From positions 8,586,001-8,650,000 of the forward strand of contig JAMPIT010000890.1 in the NCBI GenBank assembly GCA_026261815.1: a DNA stretch of 64,000 nucleotides. The letters run 5' to 3'. The position numbers and the translations under genes are program-made. Positions 45,401 to 59,250 of the stretch are shown piece by piece. The notes beneath the pieces were generated by a model. It worked only from the letters and a program-made list of their open reading frames with translations. It was not told the origin of the DNA and did no database searches. The first letter of the stretch is position 1; each line of letters starts with the position of its first letter. Source of the DNA: Monarcha castaneiventris obscurior. Its lineage: Eukaryota > Chordata > Aves > Passeriformes > Monarchidae.

Positions 45401-47509
45401 CAGTCCTCCTCCCTGCCTGGTGAAGGCACTTGTCTGAGCCTTGCAGAGTGCCATTGCACAGGTCAGGAATTTAACACCGGGAAGCTGATGTGGGGCGGGA
45501 GCAGTGGTGGGAGTGTGATGGGTGGTATGGTTCCCATGGAAGAAGGGCCCGTGGGAAGGAAGTTGCTCTGAAAGTAATAAGGGATAAAGGGTGGGTTGAG
45601 GTTTATTAACAGCCAAGTGTTAAAGTGGCTCAGGCTGCCACATGGAAGTGCACTGTAAGGCTTCCAGGTAGTTAATTCTGAGGTGACGTTTATGTAACAA
45701 GGGATTGCAAACTGTGAGCAGTTATCCTGCAGTGAAGAAGGTAGAAATTACTAGAGCCCGGGTATGCAAACTTGGATTTTCCTGGGTTGCTATTCTTAAT
45801 GTTTCCTCATGGCAGGTTTATGTTTGTTAAGGAAGCACCTGCTCTCCTCCTTATTCCTTCAAGACCTATGCTATGATGCAAAAATAAAAATAAAAAAAAA
45901 AAGGAAAGCTAGAGGAGATGAGAACAAGATTTGTTTGAGCAAGGGTTTATTCTCATTCAGTAGAAGAAACAAATGCAGTTTTAGAAATAAACTACTCCAA
46001 CATACTGCTAGGCAGGATTTGTGAAGTGACTCTTGGGCATGCTGAATACTATATTAACAGAATTTAGGGTTAATCATATCTACAACATGATCTGTGTTAT
46101 ATAGGTGCAACACAGTAGCTTTTAAAACTATCCATACTTTTCTAGAGTCTGAATTAACATTAAGTTTATTTTACTTTTTTGGGAGTTGGTAAGTTCCCCA
46201 TGCTTCATTAACATCACTAGAATAAACTCAATAAACATGACTAACATTAGAACTGTCAAAACTGCTGTCCTCTGCAGATTGAAATAAATGGTGTTTGGTA
46301 TTGATGATGTATTCATGGTGTTGGGATGACCTGTGAGAGGTTTGGATATTTGTTCCAAATGTGTGCTTGACATGTTAGCAGTTTTTCAAAATTTTTGTCA
46401 TGTCATCTCTAAGAGGTACTTCTCTCTGTTTTATGGCAATATTTACTACTAGAAACAAGGAAATACTCAAGCAAAGCTACAGTTTGAAGAGAAATGTAGT
46501 TTATAGGCAATATATACCCTCCCACCTAATGCAAATACATCAGATGTTTTCCTGTATTTGAAAGTTACTTTTTTGTTGAACCCTGTTGGTGACTTTAGCT
46601 ATTTTCTTTCAGAAGATGTTTTGCTATTTGTTTTTCTCTTGCTGTAGGAATTAAGTGCAATACAGTCATATTGAAATGCTTGACCTGACTGACAGCTCTG
46701 TTTTTCTACTGCAGCCTCTTTCAGTGTGTTTCCCACACTGCCAGCTTCTTTCTGCTTCACTGGTCACTTTTATTCTTCAAAATACCCAAAACAAACAAAC
46801 ACTTCTCCCCCCTCAGAAATAACCCCTCGGTTTTGTAGTTTTTTTAGTTTTCATTATTTCAGCTGTTTCAAGGGTGTTGTTCTGTGTTGAAGTTACAAGC
46901 TTATCGCTGATGAAAGACTCATGACAATAAATCTGTTGGCAAGAAGTACACTCAAGGAGTAGGTGGAAGAGCAGCCCACCTTGGAATGAAGTAGGGAATG
47001 CAAGTACAGCATGTCAGCTGCTCAGTATTCATCCCACATGGGCATCCTGATGTTCTTTACACTGGTGTTGGGAGGTCATTAATATGTGTGAAAATAGTGA
47101 GAAGACAACAAAGGAAAATGATGTTTTGAATGGACGTAGAGCATGTCAACTTTGACTGGCTAGAGTCTGGCTGAGCCTCTTGCTCTTTTTGTGTGAATTA
47201 TTTTAAGCCATATGTGTCCTTTCCAGTAAAATCAAGTTTTGTGTAAGTATGAAATAAGTTATTTTAATGGAGGGCTGGGGAAATGGTCTTTCAAGCAGGT
47301 ATGTAAATAGGAGAGAAACATTAGAACTGCTGGCCTGGCCAGTGATAATTGTGTCAGTAACTTTATGCTTCATCCTGGAAGCTACCGACAGCTCCTAACT
47401 AAACCCTAACTGGCAGCTGCTGGCATTGCTGTGCTGGGTTGATTTGTTATTGAGTTGTGATGGTTTGCACAAAATACAGCTGAAGATGCACTCCACTACT
47501 GCAACTGAG

Positions 47510-48433
47510 GTGGATTGGGAACTGGCTGAATGGCAGAGCTCAGGGTTGTGGTCAGGGGCACAGAGTCTAATTAGAGGCCTGCAGCTAGTGGTGTTCCCCA
47601 AGGGTCAATCCTGAGTCCAGTCCTGTTAAACTTACTCATCAGTGACCTGGATGAAGGGATAGGGTGTCTCCTCAGCAAGGTTGCTGAGGGTAGAAAGCTG
47701 GGAAGAGTGGCTGACACATCAGTGGGCTGTGCTGCCATTCAGCAGGTCTGGCCAGGCTGGAGAGTTGGGCAGAGAGGAGCATAATGGAAGTTCAACGAAA
47801 CGCAAATGCAGGATCCTACACCTGGGGAGGAACAACCCTATGCCCTGGCACAGGCTGGGGACTGATCTGCTGGAGAGCAGCTCTGCTGAGGAGCTGGAGG
47901 TCCTGGTGGACAGCAAACTGTCCATGAGCCAGCAGCGTGTCTTGGTGGCCAAGAAGGCCAATGGTGTCCTGGGGTGCATGAGGAAGAGGAAGGTGATCAG
48001 ACCTGGTGAGGCTGCATCTGGAGTGCTGTGTCCAGTTCTGGGCTCTTCAGTACAAGAAAGACAAGAAAATATTGGGGGGGTTCAACAAAGAGCTATGAAG
48101 ATGAGTAGGGGATGGGAGCATCTCTTTTATGAGGGAAGTCTGAGGGAGTTGAACCTGGAGAAGATATAACCTGTGGCCAGGGCAAGGGACAATGGGTACA
48201 AACTGAAACACAGGAAGCTCCATATGAATATGAGAAAAAACTTCTTGATTTCAAGGATGACTGAGCAGTGAAACAGGCTGATGAGACAGGTTGTGGAGTT
48301 TCCTTCTCTGGAAATATTCAAAACCCACCTGGACACAGTTCTGTGCTAGCTGCCATAAGTTAACCTGCTTTAGCAGCAGGGTTGAACCAGATGCTCTCCA
48401 GGCATCCCTTGTAATCCCAGCCTTTCTGTAATT
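47510..48433 (+). mobile_element. CR1 LINE, about 0.9 kb, plus strand
   Basis: Translation shows the C-terminal part of CR1 ORF2: GVPQGSILSPVLLN (reverse transcriptase region), LHLGRNNPM, LVDSKLSMSQQ, VAKKANGVLG and QRAMKM. The 3' untranslated end runs to about CCCAGCCTTTCTGTAATT. The frame is broken by stops and shifts (for example, the catalytic YADD-type position reads VAEGRK), so it is inactive. It lies sense to PDLIM5 in intron 2. A 162-codon open stretch at 47681-48169 lies wholly inside it and is not a gene. Confidence 0.92.
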
Positions 48434-49931
48434 AACTTCCTGGCATGGGTTGGATGTGCTGTCAGACATCACAGCACATACCTGCTGATGCTGCTCCTGG
48501 GGCAGCAAATGCTGTATTTTACAGGAGCTGTTGGTGCTTATGAAGTGAATGGGATTTGCCAAGATACCAAGCAAGAAGTGTTACTCTGTTCTGTTTAATT
48601 CTGTTTACAAGATGTGGTTTGCTAAAGAATATACTGAGAATGACAAACGAGCTACCAGTGCCAAAGTCTGTATCCTCTGTGCACTGAGTCCTGAAGGAGC
48701 AGAGGTTTTCCTTTGGAAGATTACAAAGTTCCCAGCTGCACAAGTGGTTTAATATGAGCAAGTGTTCTGAAACTCCTAAGAGTGCTGGTTAGTGCTTCAG
48801 AGTTTGCATAGTTGCCTGCAAGCAACAGTCTTTAGAGAGCTCCTCAGTTTAACTTGAAGATGGAAAGAGTGATCAGTTGGTACAGATGTAATTTCCCCGT
48901 TGTCTCTTTTCTCACTGTGGTTTACATCTTTGTGCTGAAAATTGGGAAAAGGCCTGTTTCCTCTGACCATTTGTTTTCCTTCCCTTGTCTGTTCGTCTGC
49001 GCAGTTTAAAGAGTGACAGACCAGCACTGGTGTGTGGGCTTGGGAAGAAGGGAGGGCTTGGGGGAGAAGAGGGGTAAGAAAACTGTCTGCATCTCATTCT
49101 GTTTGTGACCTTATTTGTTAGACAGTCTCTTCAAACTGAGTAGGAAGCTAACTTTTAAAAAAATAGTTCTTCTGCTAATGTCATTCCACTGAAAGTGAAG
49201 CTGCCTGTACTGGGAGAAAAAGGAACCGCAGAGCTTGTAGCTGAGGGATGTCTGATGTGATGTGTGAGCACATTCTTTTTCCATTAAAAAATGCTGGTGC
49301 TTCTTTTTTCCCTTATAAGTGACATTTTAGTTACAGTATGAGGAGTATAAGCTAAATATTTCATGATGGAAAAACTAAAGTATTTGTTTGCAGTGTCTAC
49401 TTCTCAAAGACAGATGTAGTGAAAAAATAAACTCTGATTAGATGTGCTGAGCAGATGCAAAATTGGCAGTCCTTCCAGAGGCCGAAAGAGAGGAGCATTT
49501 ATTGAATAGTAACTGCAAAAAAATTAGGCATATTTTCTTTGCAAATATCTCGCCCTGGAGGCCTGACAGCTTCTGTCGACTTCCCCACCATTTGGAGATT
49601 GCTATTTTTAGTGTAACTGTTTTTCTCATTATTCATTGGCCGATGGCTATCAAAAGGCATTGTGAGAAAAGACATGGTGTTGAAAGGTTTGTTTGTTTGG
49701 CTTTGGTATGGAGCCAGGAGATAACATTGTTGGCTTTTTAAAAAAATTATTAATTGTTTTGACTTTTTAAGAATAGATTTCATATGTTACCAATATAAGG
49801 GAAAGTGCGAAAGAAAACTGTCTCTCATATGCCTAAGGCAGTGGAAATATGGGGAAGGTGATATTCCTCCTGCCAGTGGTCATAAAAAATGAAAATTGAG
49901 GCTGAGGTTAGTTTGAGCAAATATGAGGAAT

Positions 49932-50700
49932 AGAATCATAGAACAGAATAGAATCATTTAGGTTGGAAAAGTCCTATAAGATCATTGAGTCCAACCACTA
50001 ACGCAGCACTGCCAAGTCCACCACTAAACCATGTCCTGAAGTGCCACATCTACACATCTTTTAAATGTCTTCAGGGATGGTGACTCAACCACCTTCCTGA
50101 GCAGCCTGTTCTAATGCTTAATGACCTCTTTGGTGAACAATTTTCCTCATATCTGATGTAAACCTCCCTAGGCGCAAATTGAGGCCATTTCCCCTTGTCC
50201 TGCTTGTTCGTTGGGAGAAGAAGCTGACCCTCACCTTACTACGGCCTTGTTTCAGGTAGCTGTAGAGAGCCATAAGGACCCCCTGAGCCTCCTTTCCTGC
50301 AGATTAAACACCCCCAGCTCCCCCTGCTGCTTCCCATAAGCCTTGTGCTCCACACCCTTCCCCAGCTCTGTCGCCCTTCTCTGGACACGCTCCAGCACTT
50401 CAATGTCCTTCTTGTAATGAGGGGCCCAGAGCTGAACACAAGATTCAAGGTGTGGCTTCACCAGCCATGAGTACAGGGGGACAATCTTGATCTCGCTGGC
50501 CACACTATTGCTGATCCAGGTCAGGATGCCACTGGCCTTCGTGGCCACCTGGGCACTGCTGGCTCATGTTCAGCTGCTGTTAACCAGCACCCCCTGGTCC
50601 TTTTCCACTGGGCCATTTTCCATCCACTCTGCCCCAAGCCTGTCGCACTGCCTGGGGTTGTTGTGACCCAGGTGAGGACCCGGCACTTTTCCTAGTAGAA
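49932..50700 (-). mobile_element. CR1 LINE, about 0.77 kb, minus strand
   Basis: It starts with the complement of the CR1 tail (GAATCATAGAACAGAATAG). The minus-strand translation of 50252-50548 reads through CR1 ORF2 C-terminal motifs [18 protein letters not shown] and [10 protein letters not shown]. It is 5'-truncated near GACCCGGCACTTTT, with several disruptions. It is inverted relative to the copy at 47.5-48.4 kb. Confidence 0.92.
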
Positions 50701-52562
50701 CCTCATAATAGCTGGTCTCATTGTTCCATTGAGTTTGTTTGCTTCTACAGATGGCTGTTACAAGAATAGAGACAGAAGGGATGGAGGCCACTGCTAAGGC
50801 CAGTGTTACGTAAGTTTGAATGGCTCAAGTCTTCAGGGCAGTAACAGCAGTGAAAATATGACAGAAGTTCCTCTTCAGGTTCCCTTACTATATGAGGTCC
50901 TCAAGCGAAATTTGCAGAGAGAGGTACTGTCTTTTCTCAGAAGAGTTGACATGGGTTCCCTCCCCCTTTTCCCTTTTATCTGTTCCTTTCATTACTCATC
51001 TTTCAACACTGTCAGTTACTGGGGTGGTGCCCCACATGCAGTAGCTTTTCATCTTTTGTCACTTCAAGGCAGAGCGTGGTTTCATGTAGTTGCTTGGGTA
51101 TGCTATCCCAAGTAGAGAGGTAGCAGGGGGACAAAATAGCGTGCTGTAAGTTGATGATCATGTCATGATGCACACCCTTAAAGCAGATTAACAAGTGTTG
51201 CACCAAAAACTGTACACCAAAACTCCTGGGTAAGCAGCCACAGAGCACAAAGACTTGTGGGCTAGAAAATTTCAAGTAGAATAGTCCATAATGTTTTACC
51301 ACTATGGATTAGTATTACAATTTTTTTTCTCATTTTGAGTTACTCTTTTATTGGAAACTTCAGCTTAAACAGTTAAGTTTAGTAGAGCTAAATGCGAGAG
51401 ATAGTTTAAAGTATTTGAACGAATGAACTCTTGCAACTGCTGTCAGCTGTGCCTGTAGCAAAGCCCTAAAGTAAAATGTAATGCCTTGTGTGAAGTCCCA
51501 TAGGCTAAAAAGTGGATCTTGCCAGGTCTCTAGTAGTCCTGTTGGAAAGGTCAAATGGTTTGCATGTTAACTGGATATGAAAGAAGTTTGACTTATCCTG
51601 GTCTATATTAAGGAATGACCTAACACAGTATCTAGTTTTTTCCCTAACAAGTAACAGAACAATGTGAAGTACTTACCATGGGAAGGCAACAGAAACTTTT
51701 ATTTTGTGTTAATTATTTAATAGCTCTTTTGGAGAACCCTGCCTAGTGATTTAAATGCTAAGCCTGGGTTAATGTAGAGTGTCTCAGTCTCAGGAGGGTA
51801 AGACTCCCTGTTTATTAAGCTTTTGTATTTATGAGTGTAATTGGATTATGTATAGTTATTCTTGCACCCAAAATTTATTCAGACTATGCAGAAAATTATC
51901 AAAGTGTCTGTAAGTGTGATGATGTACTAGTAGCAATATTATTTGACATTGCTAAAAAGGAATGCTGTAGAGCCAAGGCAAAATGCTGTAAATATAAAAT
52001 ATGCAGACACAAATAAAGGTATATTTTTGTTATTAAAAAGATGGTATCACTTCGGTGCAAACTCTAGCTATAGAGCTATAGAACATTTTGTTCACAACCC
52101 TTAAAAAAAAAAAAGCAGCTTTGCTGTGCAAATGCTCCCTCTGCCAGGCAGAGCGGCTCAATCACAAAGTTTTTAGTGCATCTGCTATTGAAGATTTTTT
52201 TTTTGACATGCATCTTATACATGACAAGCCAGGTGTAGTTTTGAGTCCATTGCTGCCAGTGTCTTCTACCTTTTCTCTTTGTGGTTCTAGACTTTGCATT
52301 ATGTTGTGAAAGACATGGAATGGCAGATTCATGGGATTGTTTGTCTTCAAATTGCCTGTGTATCTGAGCAATACTTTCTGTCTAAAATTTTCTTTATCTA
52401 ATGCCTTTAAAAGGAGGGACAAAATCAAAAAAAAAGCAAACAAAAAATCAGTGGAGATTTACAAACCACAGAGCTTGTGGAAGTAGGGTTGGGCTTGCTT
52501 TTATTAGACCGATAAGGAAATGGAAGGCTTGTAAAGCTTTAAACATCAAAGACATCTTAATG

Positions 52563-53280
52563 GATTCATAGAATCACAGAATGGGTCAGGCTGGAAGGGA
52601 CCACAGTGGGGTCATCTGGTCCAACCTCCCTGCTCAAGCAGGGCTATCCCAGAGCACCTGGCACAGGGTTGCGTCCAGACTGTTCTTGGATATCTCCAGT
52701 GAGGGAGACTCCACAGCCTCTCTGGGCAACCTGTTCCAGTGCTTGATCACCTGCACAGTAAAAAAGTTCTTCCTCACGTTCATATGGAACTTCCTGTGTG
52801 CAGTTTCTGACATTGATGAGGTCCCCTCTTGGTCATCTATATATGAGGCTGAACAGGCCCAGCTCCCTCAGCCTTTCCTGGCTAGAGAGGTGCTCCAGTC
52901 CCTTAATCAACTTTGTCGCCCTCCACTGGACCTGTTCCAGGAGCTCCATGTCTCTCTTGTCCTGAGAAGCCCAGACTGGACACAGCACTCCAGATGAGGC
53001 CTCATCAGGACTGAGTAAAGGGACAGGATCACTCCCCTTGACCTGCAGTGCATGCTCTTCCTAATGCAGCTCAGGATCCCATTGACCTTCTTGGCTACGA
53101 GGGCACTGCTGGCTCATGGAGGGCTTGTTGTCCTCCACGACCTCCAGGTCCTTCTCCACAGAGCCCTTTTCCAGCAGATCAGTCCCCAGCCTGTGCTGGT
53201 GCGTGGGGTTGTTCTTTCCCAGGTGCAGGACCCTGCACTTGCCTTTTTTGAATTTCAGACAGTTCCCCTGTTGGCTTTCT
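52563..53280 (-). mobile_element. CR1 LINE, about 0.7 kb, minus strand
   Basis: It begins TTCATAGAATCACAGAATGG (complement of the 3' tail) and continues with typical CR1 3' sequence (CTGGAAGGGACC, TCTCTGGGCAACCTGTTCCA, CCCTCCACTGGACC). The ORF2 remnants on the minus strand are heavily disrupted. It is truncated about 0.72 kb from its 3' end. Confidence 0.92.
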
Positions 53281-56200
53281 GCAGCTGCTCATGAAATCAC
53301 AGTGTTTTGAATCCAGCTCAAATTAGTGTTCTTTGCCCAGTGTCTAAGGTAGTGTGCTAGCACTTGTTCAGAAATGAAAAGGCAACCCCCAAAATATATA
53401 TTCAGGATATATTTAACCCTTGAGGGGTGGTGCTCTCATTCTTTGTGAGGGACTGATTGTTGGATTCATGACTTGATCAAATGTAATGTGAATAGTCATC
53501 AGGGGCCACAATCAGGAAGCAGTAATGGTTGGAGAGCCTTGCATGCTATCTGGCAGCCTGAGTTCCTGTCTTCTTTAAATCTTTTCTTAATGCAGAGAGG
53601 TGTGAGGAAGGCCACCCCTCCCCAAATATTGGCCCTCTGAAAAGTGGGAATAAGCTTGTGTAATGCCAAATAGTCCTCTTGGATGTGACTCTGGCCCCCT
53701 GTCAGTGGAAATCACTGGCTGAAGAAGGCTGGCAGAAGAAAACCTGTGCTTGCATTGTCATTGCAGAGCTCAAAGCCAACTCCGCAGATGAAACTCTTCC
53801 TCCATCAGTGCTCTGAGCAGGGATAGTAGGTGGGACTGGTGCAGCAGAGCTTCACTTGGGCTGACAGGCTTGGCCACAGGAGCTGGGGTGTGCTGGGGCA
53901 GTGATGGCAGATACCTGCGGACAGTACGAGCTACAAGTGCTGAAGCCAGACTTGCTAGGACGTGTCTGTCAGCGTACTAAGCTGTGAAAATTGCCACTGA
54001 ATGCTTATTAAATAACAACTTCTGTCAGCTATGAATACATTCTATTCTCTCCACTTTCCAGCTGTCATGTTTTGGCAGCTGGCTAGAATCAAAAGTCATC
54101 GTGGCAGAGGCGTACATGAATCTCCTTTGAGAGCATAATTTGTAAATTAAATTAGTTTGGTATTGTGCAGATCGATTGTAATCCTGTAAATGCTAAGAAC
54201 CCAAGCCTTACCACTGGAAAAACGCTCAAGCAAAAGTGCAATTGTGGGCATGTAAGTTGTTTCCATAAGAAGACTCTTGCATGAGGCTCAGCCTGTGTTG
54301 ATGTACATCACAGCTTGGCACCCTGCAGTTTTGGTTTTTCAGACTGTTGTTACCAGGAAGAAAGAAGCACAGACTTGCTTGGAGGAGACAATTGACCTTT
54401 CCCAGACAACTTTCTATTTTCTCTCAAGGATGCAAGAGTCAGTGATTGTTAGCCTAAGAGAACTGACTAGCAGGGATGTTTGTATGACATCCAGAGAGCT
54501 CAGATAGAAACAGGCCTTTGACCAGACAGTCAAATTCCATCAGTAAATCAAGTGCTCTAGAAATGCTGTAGAGATGCTCGATCCCCTTCTCTCTTTGCAG
54601 TATGCAATTATTGCATAAGTTAAAATTTTTAAGGCAGAGATTATTACCCTCAGAGCATGTCCTTTTTTTGGGTAGTTGCTTCTGAACCACAGGTTAAATA
54701 ATTGAGTTTATGAACAAAATACAGATAGGTAGGGTTTTTTTAAGCAAAATAATAAATTTTATGTAAATGTCTAGAAATGCAATTCACTTTCAATGTGAAA
54801 ACCTAAAGATGGTTTCCATGAGGTGTGCACTTAAAGCTTGGAGGCCTGAATTCTTGCAATGTCTCTCTGGATAAAAGTATCACCATCCCTCTTATGTCAT
54901 AGGGAACGTGATACTCCCTGGCCAGTAGAGTAGCTCCTCTGTGGGAGTATTTTCTTCTATTGACACATCTCCACTTCAGCTTTAAAATGTAGAAACTGCT
55001 GATTGTTGAAACTTAAAATTACATTAATTTGTTTGGATACCTGGCCTGATGAAAACTGCTGCTGTTGCAGTTGACAGCCCAGATCAGTTTATACCTCTGT
55101 CCTGGATGGTGTGGGATGAAATAACTGGAAATTGCTCACAGGAAACTCTGATTACAGCAGGCAAAAGAAGGATTTAGGGCAAACCAGTTGGTGTTGATGC
55201 TTTACTTTGTAACCTCCTACTGCTGCAGAAGGCCAAACTGCTGGGGTGTCCTCCCACTGCTTCCTCCTTGCGAATGTAAGGCACACTTTTGGCATGGGGG
55301 TGGAGGCAGATGGGTGCAAGTACAGGATTTTGAATGCTGTAGTCACTGACGTCAACTGGTTCCTGACCTCATCAACAGGATGAGTGCCCCCAGTGCTTCT
55401 GGTAGCTCTGAATGCCTCCCCTGTCACTCATTCATTCTGTACTTTTTTTTTTTTCTTAGTTGCACATCCTAATTTTCCCATTCTTACTTTCTACATTCCA
55501 TTTCAGAATTCCATTTCTTTAGCAAGGAACATATTTCCAGGGTACAAAATGAGGTTTTGTAGAAAGTTTCCTGTCCTGTTTTGCCCTGATGGTGATTACC
55601 TAGCCAGCCTCTATTCTGCAGCAGGGACTCATTCCCTTGAGAGAAACTTTTGTACGACTTGGAAGGGGGCTGGGTATGGGAGATAATGCCTCACAAGAGG
55701 GAATTCCTCATGAAGAAAAATTGTATCCAGAGTAAGGGGATAAAGATGAGTGTAGAGGAAAGTGTAACTGCTGTGCTTCCGGAGAAGAAAACACTTGAGA
55801 GAGGTGGCATGCAAACAGTTTAGACTTAAATGCAGTGATATTTAAGTAATATTAGTGTCAATTCTAGGAAACATATTCCATCACAATGGGAATTATGAAT
55901 TAGGAAATAACCTCACTTCAGTATTTAAGATAGCAAGCCACTCAAATTGAATCAGAGTTGGTTTTCTAGTGCCACCTTTTTCAGTTTCTGCCAAATAGGT
56001 TTGAGTCCTTCAGTTTGTTGTCAGTTTGTTGCCTGTTTTATCAGAAAGAGGAAGGCAGTTTTGCAAGAACACAATCTGTGCTGCCTTTAAGTTTTGTCCT
56101 TCCTTTTCTTAGCCTGAGGACCTGTGTCTTACTGCTGAAGTAAATCTACCAGGAGTTTTTGCCTTTAGTTATCACTTAAGAGAAATGCTGTTCAGAAACC

Positions 56201-58906
56201 ATTATTACCTGTGGCACTAACAGGGTTTAGGGTTCAAAAAGCATGTGAAGGGATAGGAATAAAGGGAATAAGAACTAGGTACCAAAAAAATTCACAAGGT
56301 AAGAAACTTAAAATCTAGTGAATATATACTATATTTGTCAGAGAGCTCCAAGTGATAAGAGCTTTAACTCTGTATAGCAGGTGATATAAGTAGTTACAGG
56401 GATAGCTCGCCTCTGTTTCGAATTGCGTTAGTACTGCATTGTGAGTCTGTGACAACCCTTTTTTTCCCATTTTTCCTTGCCGTGCCAGTCCTTGCCAGAG
56501 GGTAGTATGTCCTGGGTTTGCTGTGCCCAGCACTGGGTTTCTGTTAAATCAGAAAAGCAGGGCTGTATATAAGCAGCTTTTGCTTTATTGGTGCAGTTGC
56601 TGGAAATGCTTCAGCATCAAGAAACAAGCTGCTCTTTTATGAGCACTTGGGTACCACTGGATTCCTGAATAAACAGTGCCAGCAGTACATGCATGCTTTG
56701 GGTTTCCAGCCCAAAAAGTGCTGCTGACTTCTAGGGAAAATTCTGTAGCTGGTGTTATGTGTGAGGTGGCAAAACAGGTCTTGAGATGTCTTCTGCCTTT
56801 CAGTTTCCTGGCAGATTCTTGACCTTCCTGGGCATGACTCAACTATGTATTCCAGTTTTTTTCTACCCTGTGTGTGGGGCTGTCTTTTGGAGCCTGCCAC
56901 AAGGTCCCTTCTTCTCTCCCAACATCATGGCAAAGTGTAGCAGCTTCCTTCCCTCAGCTGCCTCAGGCCATTCTGATTCAGGAGAGTGCAGAGGGTTTAG
57001 GTTTCATTTGCCCTTGAGGCTGTTACAATGTGATAGAGTGAAATGTCGTAAAGAAAGTAGCAGCTTCATTGGCTTGATCTCTGTTCATCAATAAATGGAG
57101 TCTACAAGCAAAGTGTTGGTTAAAAAGCATACAGAAGATACCAGTTTGGCCATCCCCCCATCCCTTTTCTTCACACTGGGAGGAAGAATAAAGGTTGAGT
57201 TGTTGGTGAAAGGCTTGAATAATATGGAGCCAAAATCCAAGCCATCAGAGGGGTCACACTGCAGCGCAACAGATCTGAGTTTGTTTTGCCAGTCATCCCA
57301 TAAGGAGCAGGAAGTGCTTTGAGATACGCACCAGTAACCTCATCTGGATGTTAATCAGGACCACACATAGCTGTCTTCAACCTCTTGCTGTCTTCCTGCG
57401 TGTTGAAGAGGTATTCCTAAAGCAGCCCTTCCAAAATTACTGAAATCAAGATTATAGAGGAAATCAGTTACTTTTGCTACTGCTGTTCTTGACTGTCACA
57501 GTAAATGTGATTTTTTGGGAGGGGGAGCATTGCGAGAGGTTGCTTTTAAGCTCCCAGTCCTTTATATTGATCTGCTGTATTGATGTGCTTCTCTCAAAAC
57601 CTGAATTCAGTTTAAATCATTGAAATAGTCCTTTGGTCTTGCATTGCAAATTTAGGAAAAGTACATTGGAAAACCCAGCAAAACCTCAGAGTGTATCTTG
57701 GCAATAAAACTGTGAGATTAAAAAACACTACTTATTTCTAGGGCCTGACTCATGTTTTTTGAATGTGTGAGGGTGGCAGTACTGGCTGGTCAAGTAGCAT
57801 TGTAAATATTTCAGGACTTTTGGGCACAGAGCTCTGCCAAATATTTTGTTCATGTTTGGTTTTTTTCCCTAATTCCCAGAGCAAATCTTTGCAGATCTCT
57901 TATAATCTGGGGTGTGTGTGTAATTAAACAGACAACATGTCAAATCTCCAAGTTTCTGAAAATGGTGCATCAAATTCAAGTATTTAAATCAATTACATAG
58001 TGACCAAAGTGTTGTTGACTATCTACAAGCTGTTTTATTGGGACATGGTGTATGCAGTTTCATGTATATGTGGTAAAGTAAATTACAGAGCAGCTGGCTT
58101 GCTAGAGATCTTCAGAACTAAACAGTGCATGGCATGTGTGGCAGAATTTTACCCTGTTAGGAAAACATATCGGGCAAATTGGCTGATTATTAATGGTGGC
58201 TCCAGCTTCTGGTGTCAGCATATGCAAAGCAAAAGAGGGGGTAGTTGTGGTGTGTGGAATAATTGAATAATTCTTCCTGCCTTCCAGGAAGCCCATGGTG
58301 CCCTGAAACTCGTTCAGCCAAGTCATAAATGAATTATCCTCTGACAGATTGTGCTCTGGGGGAAGTATATTTCTATTAGTTCTTACGAGGCATTGCAAGT
58401 TGCAGCAGGCCCGGAATGTTAAAAGATGGAGGAGGCTTTCAGTGGACGTGTGTGGGAATTTCTTGCTCAGGACTTCATTTAGCACTGGGATGTGGGGTGC
58501 TGCAGGCAGAGAGGCAGCATGTCCCCCACCATGCCATGGAGCCACTCCTGACAGTGTTTGGGGGGCTGGGCAGTGCAGGCATTGGCCTCGTGAATTTCTC
58601 GGGCATGACTTGCCAGGAACACTGAACAGGGTCTCTCCGAGCTTTAAAATGAGAACTGAATTGGTAATTTCTTTTCTCCAGCATGCAGATGTGAACAAGC
58701 TGTTTGGTGCAGTACTGAAATAATGAGGTTGAGAGCAGTGGGAGGAGGGTCTCTTCTGCTTGCAGTATATCCAGATGAAAAAGCTGGAGGGTGAATAGAT
58801 ACACTTATTTCTGTAATTTGTCTGTCAGAAGCATGTTGAGTCCAAACTTCCATTGCGGATAGGCCCTTTAATGAAGAAAGTTTTGAGCTTCCTTTTTCTT
58901 TCAAGG

Positions 58907-59250
58907 ATTCAGAGTCACAGAATGGGTTAGGTTGGAAGAGACCACAGTGGGTCATCTGGTCCAACGTCGCTGCTCAAGCAGGGCACGTGGCACAGGATTG
59001 CATCCTGTTCTTGAATATCTGCAGAGGGAGAGACTTCACACCCTCTCTGGGCAATCTCCAGTGCTCAGACACCCACACAGTAAAGACATTCCTCCTCACA
59101 TTCAGTAGGAACCTCCTGTGCATCAGTGTCTGTCTCTTGCTTCTTGTCCTATAGGATAGCACCACTGGAAAGAGCCTGGCTCCATCCTCTTGGCACTCCC
59201 CTTTTAGATTCTTGTATAGATTGATGAGGTCCCCTCTCCTGGGACAGCTT
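58907..59250 (-). mobile_element. CR1 LINE, about 340-bp fragment, minus strand
   Basis: GATTCAGAGTCACAGAATGG, GTTGGAAGAGACC and the CTCTCTGGGCAATCTCCAGT region mark the complement of a CR1 3' end. It is the same subfamily type as the copy at 52.6 kb, but more degraded, with small deletions. Confidence 0.88.

Noticed and set aside
47681..48169. 162-codon open frame
   Set aside because: It is part of a CR1 ORF2 remnant (LHLGRNNPM, VAKKANGVLG), not a host gene.
50252..50548. 98-codon minus-strand frame with WAPHYKKD and ERVQRRAT
   Set aside because: These are standard CR1 ORF2 C-terminal motifs within the element at 49932-50700.
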